From: Flavobacterium gelatinilyticum
Lineage (GTDB): Bacteria > Bacteroidota > Bacteroidia > Flavobacteriales > Flavobacteriaceae
DNA: 64,000 nt
Assembly (NCBI RefSeq): GCF_027111295.1
Contig: NZ_CP114287.1
Location: 5,270,001 to 5,334,000, forward strand
Reading direction: 5' to 3'
Positions 18,758 through 26,093 of the stretch are shown here, piece by piece. The position numbers and the translations under genes are program-made. Position 1 is the first letter of the stretch. Each line of letters opens with the position of its first letter. The notes under the pieces are model-generated. The model made no database searches. It worked only from the letters and a program-made list of their open reading frames with translations, and was not told the origin of the DNA.

Positions 18758-19750
18758 TCACTCATAAAACTCAAAAGCATCAATAATATCAAGATAAACA
18801 CCGTCAAAACCGGCATTAATAACTTTTTGTGTATACGAACCACTGTTACCAAAAATAATATTCTGCCAGTCTTTGTTCCAGTATTTTACTTTGTAATTTC
18901 CTTTCCATGCTGGGTTTTCTGCGTCAAGCCATGCCGGTTTGTTTGAAGCCCAGCCGGTCTGCCAGTAATAACGATAATCCTCAGCTTCACCAATCGACAT
19001 ATACGAAATAACTAATCTTTTTCCGCCATTGACCTTATTTCTAAGCTGGTTTATTTCATCTGCTGTAAAGCTGCTTCCATCGGAAAAATACAAATCCATG
19101 ATTATAAGATCGTAGTTAGTTGCCGTAACCGCATTAATAAAGGCAGTTTTAGTACTAAAACCCGATGGATTAATAAGATAAAGGAAATTCTTTATCTCCG
19201 ACAGCTTTTTGACAACGGTTGCATTTTCATCAGGAATAGTAGAGGGAAAACCCGGAATCGAAGTTAAATCTCTTTTATCTGCTGCAAAAGAAATGTATCC
19301 TGCATTTTTATTTTGAGTATAAGATGAAGTTACTTTTGAAGGCGTTGAGCAATAATCAGTAACGAGAATTGTTTTTCCTGTATTTTTTGATTTATCAAGA
19401 AGTTCTCTCAGATATTGATTATCGGCTGCAGGGGTGGCCTGATCATCGTCGTTGTAACCAAAGAATAAATCTTCCTGACCATTCCCATCAATGGCATTTA
19501 GGTAAGCACTGTGATTTTCTCCTGATGCATCGCCATTCGCAGAAACAATCTCGATACCATTTTGAGGAATAACAATAAACTGAGCATTTTGAGATTTTGC
19601 AAACTTACTTATTCCAATAACAAATTCCCGCATTCTCTCTTTGTATTCTGTTTCATTATCCTGATCCTGATTTGAATTTTGATCATCGTTATCTTTTGAG
19701 CAGGATAATGTTAACATCGATACTAATAATAGAAATAGTCTAATTTTCAT
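18758..19750 (-). CDS. TM1410/MJ1477-type putative glycoside hydrolase (GH114-like) lipoprotein
   Basis: The protein starts with a lipoprotein signal (LTLSCSKD); I use the ATG at 19750 because the open frame beginning at 19780 adds ten polar residues before a clean signal peptide. About 330 residues in length. The C-terminal half has the MJ1477/TM1410 pattern: VISYMSIGEAEDYRYYW, PAWLDAENPAWKGNY, VKYWNKDWQ and FDGVYLDIIDAFE. The family is a TIM-barrel group related to endo-alpha-1,4-polygalactosaminidase (GH114). The Asp/Glu residues in these motifs are probable active-site residues. Surface or periplasmic lipoprotein. No obvious partner genes. Confidence 0.82.
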   Translation of the reverse strand: MKIRLFLLLVSMLTLSCSKDNDDQNSNQDQDNETEYKERMREFVIGISKFAKSQNAQFIVIPQNGIEIVSANGDASGENHSAYLNAIDGNGQEDLFFGYNDDDQATPAADNQYLRELLDKSKNTGKTILVTDYCSTPSKVTSSYTQNKNAGYISFAADKRDLTSIPGFPSTIPDENATVVKKLSEIKNFLYLINPSGFSTKTAFINAVTATNYDLIIMDLYFSDGSSFTADEINQLRNKVNGGKRLVISYMSIGEAEDYRYYWQTGWASNKPAWLDAENPAWKGNYKVKYWNKDWQNIIFGNSGSYTQKVINAGFDGVYLDIIDAFEFYE

Positions 19751-19859
19751 GGCTGAGATTGATTTATTGAACAAACGCAATGCGATTAAAAATAGTATTT
19801 AACATAAAGTAAATCCTTAGACTTTATCTGAATTATTCTATTATGTACGAAAAATGGAT

Positions 19860-20510
19860 CTACTTTATAATTTTTACCTTATCACTGTATCGAATTGGCG
19901 CTTCAGGATTTTCAGCCGGATGACCAAGGGCTACATTGATAGTAACTTCATATCCTTCGGGAATGTTTAATAGTTTAAGAATATCTTCATTTTCAGGAAG
20001 ATTCAGTACAGGCACAAGAGAACCAATAGGACAGGTGCCCAGATCAAGAGCATTGGCACTGAGTAGTATATTCTGCAGTGCAAGACCTGCGTCAAGTTTG
20101 GTGTAGTTGCTTCCTTTTTCCCCGGCCATTACAATTAAGGTTGGGGCATGATGGAAAATACTGAAACCTTCTTCTCTGTAACGGGATGCACTTCCCTGAA
20201 GTTCTTTACCCTGAGCAAAGGCCAGAAACCTTTTGTTCATTTCTTCAAGGATTTTTTGATTCTGAACCACACGAATCTCCCATGTCTGTTTATTAAGAGC
20301 GCTCGGTGCGTAGATTGCACATTTCATTATTGTATCAAGCTGCTGCTGTGTAACCTGCTGGTCTGTGTATTTTCGAATAGATCTTCGTTTTAATATATTG
20401 CTGATAATGGCTTCTCTGGAACTGCCTTCAAAAACAGTACGTTCGATCTTAGGTTCGCTGCATCCGTAAAGCAGAATAGCCGCCACTGCGGACACAAATA
20501 AATTTTTCAT
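19860..20510 (-). CDS. nitroreductase family lipoprotein
   Basis: I begin at ATG 20510, not at the upstream 20615, because 20510 gives a lipoprotein signal (VAAILLYGCSEP) and does not overlap the rnfD-like gene. The protein is about 216 residues. It has the nitroreductase FMN motif RRSIRKY near residue 34, and later SPLxxG-type and ALGHPAE-like segments typical of the family. A lipoprotein nitroreductase is unusual, because these enzymes are normally cytoplasmic. It ends the Rnf-like operon, 10 bases after RnfD, so it may be the extracytoplasmic electron acceptor. The substrate is not identifiable. Confidence 0.85.
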   Translation of the reverse strand: MKNLFVSAVAAILLYGCSEPKIERTVFEGSSREAIISNILKRRSIRKYTDQQVTQQQLDTIMKCAIYAPSALNKQTWEIRVVQNQKILEEMNKRFLAFAQGKELQGSASRYREEGFSIFHHAPTLIVMAGEKGSNYTKLDAGLALQNILLSANALDLGTCPIGSLVPVLNLPENEDILKLLNIPEGYEVTINVALGHPAENPEAPIRYSDKVKIIK

Positions 20511-20520
20511 GTTTTTACTC

Positions 20521-21606
20521 TTAAATTGCATTGTTAATTTTTTTTGAAAAGGAAAAGTTGAATTTAGTGATGAGGTATAATATGTATAGGAAAACAACAT
20601 ACTGAATAAGTCCATAATAATAGAGGCTCAGAACCGCAAAGGCGGCACCTAAAATTTTGATGGTGAGATTAAAAACCGGTTCGATTTTTTGTTTCCAGTC
20701 GGTTGGATCTCCCCATGCGACAGGACGGAACAGTATACTGATTTGATGTGAGAAAGCATTAAGCAGCAGGATAGAATAAGACATGTATTCAAACTGCACA
20801 CCGCCTTTGATCAATATAAAAATAACCAGACCTGTCATCATACCATAATACAATTTTCCGTTTGGAGTTGCAGGGCTCGAAGGCATATCGGTTGCCATAA
20901 ACAGAGTACCAAGCAGAATACCTGCGGCAGAATAGCGCAGTTGTGCTCCTCCCGGTAACCAAAGCAGAAGTGTAAAAACGCCCAGCAGTGCCAATGGAAT
21001 ATGCCAGCTGATTCTATTTCGCATTAACAGATAAAATCCGCCCAGAACTATGAAGAGAATGGAATATTCGCCTACAGCACCAGAAGTTTTGTATACTATT
21101 GCACTAAGATATTCGCTCAGAACCGAATGATCTGCAGCCGGAAAAAACTGATCAGGTGCTATTTTTACAAACCCTTTGGTTTTCCATATATCAGAAGATG
21201 TCATAACTGAAGAAAAAAAGACACTCATAAATTCTCTTCCGGCCAATGCGGGATTGAAGGTGTTTTTGCCTAAACCTCCCCACAATATTTTTCCAAACAA
21301 AATAGCAGCAGCAGCACCGAAAGCGACTATGTAAAGCGGAACCAAAGGAGAAAGCGTGAGAACCAGCAGTAATGCCGTTACCAAAGCTGAACCATCGAAT
21401 ATGGTATTGTATTTTTTTAGGAGAAAAGCAGAAAACAGAAACTCTGCAATAAACGCTGCTGTTATGGCAGTGATGAACTGCATCATGACCAGACTGCCGT
21501 ATGCAAGACAGGCAATAATAACCAGTGGCAGTAATGCCAATACAACGTCAAGCATTACCATTTGGGTACTATTGAATTTAGGTTTTATAAAAGGGGCTGT
21601 TTTCAT
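20521..21606 (-). CDS. rnfD: RnfD-like membrane subunit
   Basis: This 361-residue protein is polytopic with about eight to nine hydrophobic helices. Motifs match RnfD/NqrB: FDGSALVTALLL, GKNTFNPALAGREF, GAVGEYSILFIVLGG and ATDMPSSPATPNGKLYYG. The expected site for covalent FMN attachment (SGAT-type) between the FNPALAG and GAVGE segments was not seen. The gene overlaps rnfC by four bases and is followed by a nitroreductase gene. Alone it cannot make a full Rnf pump. It may pass electrons across the membrane. See findings. Confidence 0.88.
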   Translation of the reverse strand: MKTAPFIKPKFNSTQMVMLDVVLALLPLVIIACLAYGSLVMMQFITAITAAFIAEFLFSAFLLKKYNTIFDGSALVTALLLVLTLSPLVPLYIVAFGAAAAILFGKILWGGLGKNTFNPALAGREFMSVFFSSVMTSSDIWKTKGFVKIAPDQFFPAADHSVLSEYLSAIVYKTSGAVGEYSILFIVLGGFYLLMRNRISWHIPLALLGVFTLLLWLPGGAQLRYSAAGILLGTLFMATDMPSSPATPNGKLYYGMMTGLVIFILIKGGVQFEYMSYSILLLNAFSHQISILFRPVAWGDPTDWKQKIEPVFNLTIKILGAAFAVLSLYYYGLIQYVVFLYILYLITKFNFSFSKKINNAI

Positions 21607-22877
21607 TGTAGTATTTTTTCTGCTGATGCTGATAATTTGATTTTGCCTTCAAAAATATTCTCCATAAGGGCCACATTGCTCGGACAGATGTAGGCACAGG
21701 CACCACATTCAATACAGTCCTGAAGGTTAAAAGTGCGGAGAGCTTCAAGATCGTTGTCAATATTATGTCGTACAAATTCCAGAGGCATCAGTTTCTGCGG
21801 ACAAACATCAATACAGAATCCGCATTTAATGCAATTATTTTCGGTTGATTTTAGTTTTTTCAGAACCAGCAGACCACCGGAACCTTTTTCGATCGGCTGC
21901 AAAGGCGAATCGACGCTTTTTCCCATCATAGCGCCTCCCATAACAACGGTCTGTTTTTCGGGATTCCAGTGGTTATCCGTCAGATTTAAAATATGACCAA
22001 TTGGGGTGCCTATTTTTACCCTGAAAATTCCACTTTGAGAGGTATTATTTCCGGAAACGGTAACGATACGGTCTATCATAGGACGCGATTTAAAAACGGC
22101 ATTGTAAACCGCTCGAAGCGTCCCGATATTATTAACCAAAATTCCATGCTGCGAAGGAATAGTGCCTTTCCTGAGTTCCAGTTTTGTGACAGATTTGATA
22201 AGCTGTAATTCGCCTCCCTGCGGATAAGTATCAGGAAGAATCTTAACTTTTACGGCTAACTGTATTTTTTTGGCATTTTCTAAAAGATGTGCCTTAAGGG
22301 ATTTATTGTGTTTTTCGATACCAAAAACTATTTCAGGTGCACCCAGGACTTTCTGCAAAACTTTAGCTGCCTGCAAAAGCTCGTAGATTTCATATTTCAT
22401 CAGCGCGGTATCGCTGATTAAATAAGGCTCACATTCGGCACCATTAAAAATCAGGGTGTTAATTTTTTCTTTTGTTACATTGTATTTTAAATGCGTAGGA
22501 AATTGCGATCCTCCGGCTCCCTTAACACCGCAGTTAAGCAGTATTTCCTGCAATACTTCAAGATTTATTTCTGAAGGATCAAAATAAGGAGCAGGCGATT
22601 TCGTTTCTTTAAAATCATTTATTAAATGTATGACTGCTTTATTTCCGATGGTAGTAAAAGCATTAATGATTCCTGAAGCCGGGGCGTGTATTTTTTCGGC
22701 AGCAATATCAGATCCTGCTGCAATTATTTGATACTTCTTTACAGTTTCTCCAATTTTTACAACGGGTTCCATCAAGTTTCTGTAACCGGACAGGGGGATA
22801 TAAAAATCGACCGGATCTGTTACAGATGCGATTTGTTTCTTCTTAGTTTCTTTCTTTAACGAAGGTATTGAAAGCAT
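21603..22877 (-). CDS. rnfC: RnfC-like electron transport subunit
   Basis: This 424-residue protein has an N-terminal barrel-sandwich domain, then the Complex I 51-kDa-like flavin/NAD(H) region with GVKGAGGSQFPTHLKY and GAECEPYLISDTALM, and two [4Fe-4S] motifs with Cys at about 349, 352, 355, 359 and 388, 391, 394, 398. It ends soon after the second cluster, so it is a short RnfC. It probably oxidises NADH at the cytoplasmic face and passes electrons to RnfD. It overlaps the ApbE gene by 22 bases and RnfD by four, so the genes are tightly coupled. Confidence 0.92.
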   Translation of the reverse strand: MLSIPSLKKETKKKQIASVTDPVDFYIPLSGYRNLMEPVVKIGETVKKYQIIAAGSDIAAEKIHAPASGIINAFTTIGNKAVIHLINDFKETKSPAPYFDPSEINLEVLQEILLNCGVKGAGGSQFPTHLKYNVTKEKINTLIFNGAECEPYLISDTALMKYEIYELLQAAKVLQKVLGAPEIVFGIEKHNKSLKAHLLENAKKIQLAVKVKILPDTYPQGGELQLIKSVTKLELRKGTIPSQHGILVNNIGTLRAVYNAVFKSRPMIDRIVTVSGNNTSQSGIFRVKIGTPIGHILNLTDNHWNPEKQTVVMGGAMMGKSVDSPLQPIEKGSGGLLVLKKLKSTENNCIKCGFCIDVCPQKLMPLEFVRHNIDNDLEALRTFNLQDCIECGACAYICPSNVALMENIFEGKIKLSASAEKILQ

Positions 22878-23794
22878 TCTGCAAGTATTTTTTTATTATC
22901 GTTGTCTATTATAAAATAATCAAAATCGAAATGTTTTTTCAATTCGGCTGTCACTTCATTACGCATTACAGCCGGAACCGTAAAAAGCGCAGTAGAAAGC
23001 ACATCGCCCAAAAAAGCACTTTTTGTCAGAACCCCAGTCTGTAAAGTTTCAGCAGGATATCCGGTTATACAATTCAGGATATGACCATATTTTTTCCCGT
23101 CAATTACCAAATGATTATCCACACTGCCCGAAAGGCTGAAAGTTTGTGAACTGATTTCTAAGCCGGTTTTAAAAGCCTCTTTATTAAATGGGTCCGGAAT
23201 ATTGATTTTCCAGGCCGGATGAGAAGCATCGTTTAATGATGAAATGGTACTGCCTCCCGCATTTATCACAGCATCTGTAACGCCTTGGCTTTTAAGAAAC
23301 GCAATAGTTTTATCAACTGCAAAAGCCTTTATAAATGAACCGGTAATGATTTCCTGTTCAGTATTTATTTTAATGTTCAGGCCGTCTGTAAGGATCGATC
23401 TAAAATTAACTTTTTCAAGTGCATAGGCTAATTCATCACTTTTTGGCAGTTTATGATTATCTTCTTTGTAAAATCCCCAGAGTCGCAGCAGCGGCATACA
23501 GGTAATATCATAATGGCCTTTGGTAATAACCGAAACCTTTTGAATTGTGTTGATCATCTCAATACAATCTTTGTCTACAGTAACCCAGCTTCCTCTCATC
23601 TCATTAATGCGGTTGAAAAAGGAACCGGATACATATGAGTTATACTTTCTGTCTATTTCTTCGAGCACTTCAAAGGATTTCTCCAAAAGCTGTTCGCCAA
23701 ATTCAATTGGAATCTTGATTTTGCAATTGCAGTGAAAAATTCTTCGGGTCTGGGCCAGATACTGTTTAGGAACTTTCTGAAGCATTTTCGTCAT
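22856..23794 (-). CDS. apbE: ApbE-like FAD:protein FMN transferase
   Basis: This 312-residue protein has the ApbE pattern: YNSYVSGSFFNRIN, YDITCMPLLRLWGFY, KAFAVD, INAGGS, HILNCITGYP and LGDVLSTALF. The family attaches FMN to Thr in SGAT-type motifs of Rnf/Nqr subunits. Unusually, the N-terminus (TKMLQKVPKQYLAQTRR) lacks a signal peptide or lipobox, so it looks cytoplasmic, whereas most ApbE enzymes are exported. It overlaps the upstream small gene by 29 bases and rnfC by 22. No flavin acceptor motif was found in its neighbours. Confidence 0.88.
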   Translation of the reverse strand: MTKMLQKVPKQYLAQTRRIFHCNCKIKIPIEFGEQLLEKSFEVLEEIDRKYNSYVSGSFFNRINEMRGSWVTVDKDCIEMINTIQKVSVITKGHYDITCMPLLRLWGFYKEDNHKLPKSDELAYALEKVNFRSILTDGLNIKINTEQEIITGSFIKAFAVDKTIAFLKSQGVTDAVINAGGSTISSLNDASHPAWKINIPDPFNKEAFKTGLEISSQTFSLSGSVDNHLVIDGKKYGHILNCITGYPAETLQTGVLTKSAFLGDVLSTALFTVPAVMRNEVTAELKKHFDFDYFIIDNDNKKILAECFQYLR

Positions 23795-24095
23795 CGTTTG
23801 TTTCCACCACTGTTTTGGTTTTATTTTTCAGGGCTTTAAAATTGATACTTCCCGTATGGATGGTCTGAAAATAAAGCGTATTGTTTTTCCATTTGCTTTT
23901 AACAGAATCATATTCCAGTTTCTGAACCTCGAATTTCTTTGATGAAGCATCCTCTGCTTCTTTTCGTAGTTTCAAAGCTTCTTTTTTGTCTTCTGCTTCC
24001 TTAAGCAGGCTTTCCCAAAAACTGCGCTGCCCGAAAATCAGCAGCAAAATTCCCAGCACATAAAGAGCAATATATTTCGTTTTTATTTTAATCAT
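23766..24095 (-). CDS. small membrane-anchored protein of the Rnf-like operon
   Basis: I start at ATG 24095 (MIKIKTKY) because it gives a clean N-terminal membrane helix; an earlier in-frame ATG at 24143 would add a hydrophilic lead. The protein is about 109 residues: helix YIALYVLGILLLIF, a Lys/Glu coiled coil (about residues 25-60), then a globular or beta segment and an acidic tail ending in DDENASESS. It overlaps apbE by 29 bases and is the first gene of the unit. It carries no SGAT-type motif, so it does not look like an RnfG replacement. Function unknown. Confidence 0.7.
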   Translation of the reverse strand: MIKIKTKYIALYVLGILLLIFGQRSFWESLLKEAEDKKEALKLRKEAEDASSKKFEVQKLEYDSVKSKWKNNTLYFQTIHTGSINFKALKNKTKTVVETNDDENASESS

Positions 24096-24133
24096 TTTTG
24101 AAGAAAAGTTATGATAATAGGGGCTTGGCCAAA

Positions 24134-24219
24134 AATAAAGCACCTTGGCTGAAAAGAAGTAATTTCAATGTTTCATTGAATTCGTCAGTGACGAATTGAA
24201 TTGGTCATCGCTTTATTTC
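24134..24219 (-). promoter_or_regulatory. nested inverted repeats in the leader of the Rnf-like operon
   Basis: On either side of the region, AAATAAAGC (near 24134) pairs with GCTTTATTT (ending near 24218). Inside, AATTCGTC/GACGAATT and TTCAAT/ATTGAA form two more stems. The region lies just upstream of the first gene of the unit, so it may form a structured mRNA leader or a repeat insertion. Confidence 0.35.
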
Positions 24220-24396
24220 TGCAGTCTTTACGTTTTATTATGAAATTGTAAAACCAGATCTTGTTTTAAAAAGTATAATGCGTCCAACAGATAAGTACCG
24301 GGAAGAGTTAGAAGTACTTTAATTATTTAACATAAAGATAAATTAAGTTTTTAGGTATTTTTTGCCGGTTGTTTTTCATTTGCTTTTTTAATCTCC

Positions 24397-24984
24397 ATGG
24401 AAAGAAATCTTTTGAAAATGACAGATGATGAACTTCAAAAATTAATTTTTGAGGGAAACGATGCTGCGTTCTCAATTGTTTTTAACCGCTACTGGAAAAA
24501 ACTTTACACCTACGCTTTCAAAATTTATAAAGATGAAGCCGTCTGTGAGGACATGGTTCAGGAAATCTTTATAAGTCTTTGGAAAAACGCGTCAAATACA
24601 GTAATCCTCAACCTTGAAGCGTATCTTTTTAGAGCTGTAAAATATAAAATTGCCAATCAGCTTAGAAACCTCAAATTTGACCAGCAGCATATCGAAGTAC
24701 TGGATACTATTCCGGATCCGGGTTTTACTGTAAATGATCTCGAATATGTTGATTTTGAAAAAAACATCAACGATCAGATCAATAAATTAACCCCGAAATG
24801 CCGTGAGGTCTTTTTATTAAGCCGGATTGAACATTTTACAAATGCTGAAATTGCAGCAAAATTAAATCTGTCTGTTCATACTGTAGAAAAACACATCAGC
24901 AATGCGCTAAAGCAGCTTCGTTTAAATTCGGCATCGTATAATTATCTTCTTTTTTACTGGGCGGCGTTTCTTTATGTTAACTAA
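24397..24984 (+). CDS. ECF RNA polymerase sigma factor (FecI-like)
   Basis: This is a 195-residue sigma-70 family ECF sigma factor. Region 2 motifs are visible (AFSIVFNRYWKKLY, ACEDMVQEIFISLW-like), as is region 4 (CREVFLLSRIEHFTNAEIAAKLNLSVHTVEKHI). It is followed 68 bases later by a FecR anti-sigma gene and a STN-SusC gene, the standard trans-envelope signalling order. It probably directs expression of the downstream SusC/SusD operon when substrate is bound. The start at 24397 is preceded by an A/T-rich region. A second ATG three codons on could also serve. Confidence 0.92.
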   Translation: MERNLLKMTDDELQKLIFEGNDAAFSIVFNRYWKKLYTYAFKIYKDEAVCEDMVQEIFISLWKNASNTVILNLEAYLFRAVKYKIANQLRNLKFDQQHIEVLDTIPDPGFTVNDLEYVDFEKNINDQINKLTPKCREVFLLSRIEHFTNAEIAAKLNLSVHTVEKHISNALKQLRLNSASYNYLLFYWAAFLYVN

Positions 24985-25073
24985 AAAGCACCCGTTTTAA
25001 GAAAACGTTAAGCCTGTATTTTTGACTACTTGTTCGATTCAAAAAATGTGACTTGTCTATAAAAGCACATATT

Positions 25074-26003
25074 TTGAAAAAAGAAAACTTTTTGCTTCTG
25101 GCAAAAAAATACGAAGAAGGGAACTGCACACCCGAAGAAAAAATGACTGTTGAAGCGTTTTTTGATAAAATGCAGGAACAGCCATCAGATATAGAAAATG
25201 AAATATCAGATGAAAAAGGAGCAGCCATTCTAAATAAGATTCTTTTAGAATTGCAGGTTAAACCAAAAAAATACTCAATTAGAAAAGCGCTTAAAATCGC
25301 CGCGGTTTTGGTTATCGGACTTACGATTGCATTCTCGGCAGCGCAATTTGTTTTCAAACCTGCAGCAATTACACAGGTTACTGCAAAAGGCGAAAAGAAA
25401 GAAATTTTTCTTGAAGACGGCAGTGTCATTGTTCTAAACTCCAACAGCAGTGTTACGTATCCTGAAGAATTTGAATCTACTAGAAATATTCAGCTTACGG
25501 GACAGGCGTATTTTAAAGTTTTCAGAGACGTTAAAAGACCTTTTATTGTACAAACCCACGATGTAAAAGTAAGGGTTTTGGGAACTTCATTCGACATCAA
25601 TTCTTATAATCATCATGATACCAAAGTGAGTGTTATTACCGGAAAGGTCGAAGTAACATCGCCAACCGGAAAAAAAGTTCAGATTACTAAAAACCAGCAG
25701 GCCGATTTGTTAAAGAATTCTGATTTACAGATTTCTACAGAAAACAGCGATGATAAAATCGCGTGGATAAGCAACACCATTATCCTTAAAAATACCAAAC
25801 TTTCTGAAACCGTAAAAATCATCGAAAACTGGTATAATGTCGACATTACGATTGAAGATCAGGAACTTAATGATCTTACTATTTCAGGAAAATTTAAAGA
25901 TGAAAAACTGGAGAATGTACTGGAAAGTATTGCCTATCTGAAAGAACTAAAAATAAACTATAAAACTAAAAACCAAATCATTATAAGAAAACAGACAAAA
26001 TAA
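25074..26003 (+). CDS. FecR-type anti-sigma factor
   Basis: The frame has no usable ATG near its start. TTG at 25074 gives MKKENFLLLAKKYEEG, which resembles FecR N-termini; TTG at 25053 would add seven residues. The protein is about 309 residues: N-terminal anti-sigma segment, membrane helix AAVLVIGLTIAFSAAQFVF near residue 80, FecR domain with EIFLEDGSVIVLNSNSSVTYP and LTGQAYFKV, and a C-terminal DUF4974-like region with ISGKFKDEKLENVL. It senses STN-SusC in the periplasm and controls the ECF sigma factor. The non-ATG start is odd. Confidence 0.88.
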   Translation: MKKENFLLLAKKYEEGNCTPEEKMTVEAFFDKMQEQPSDIENEISDEKGAAILNKILLELQVKPKKYSIRKALKIAAVLVIGLTIAFSAAQFVFKPAAITQVTAKGEKKEIFLEDGSVIVLNSNSSVTYPEEFESTRNIQLTGQAYFKVFRDVKRPFIVQTHDVKVRVLGTSFDINSYNHHDTKVSVITGKVEVTSPTGKKVQITKNQQADLLKNSDLQISTENSDDKIAWISNTIILKNTKLSETVKIIENWYNVDITIEDQELNDLTISGKFKDEKLENVLESIAYLKELKINYKTKNQIIIRKQTK

Positions 26004-26022
26004 AAAAACAGAAAAAAACAAA

Positions 26023-26049
26023 ACCCGCTTCCGGTGCAACGGAAACGGG
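26023..26049 (+). promoter_or_regulatory. hairpin between fecR and susC
   Basis: The arms CCCGCTTCCG and CGGAAACGGG form a 9-of-10 stem with a six-base loop, followed by ATTAAAAAAG. The T-tract is missing on the plus strand, so it may be an attenuator or an mRNA processing/stability element rather than a full terminator. It lies between the anti-sigma gene and the receptor. Confidence 0.45.
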
Positions 26050-26093
26050 CATTAAAAAAGACTAAAAATAAAATTTATAGCCTAATAGTAATA

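Noticed and set aside
20511..20615. Upstream start for the nitroreductase gene
   Set aside because: It would overlap the rnfD-like gene and hide a clear lipoprotein signal that begins at 20510.
24977..25444. 155-codon minus-strand frame
   Set aside because: It lies antisense to the FecR gene, whose domains are clear, and shows no family pattern.
26034..26093. GTG start for the STN-SusC gene
   Set aside because: It lies within the hairpin arm, and the extra residues are Lys-rich and unlike a signal peptide.
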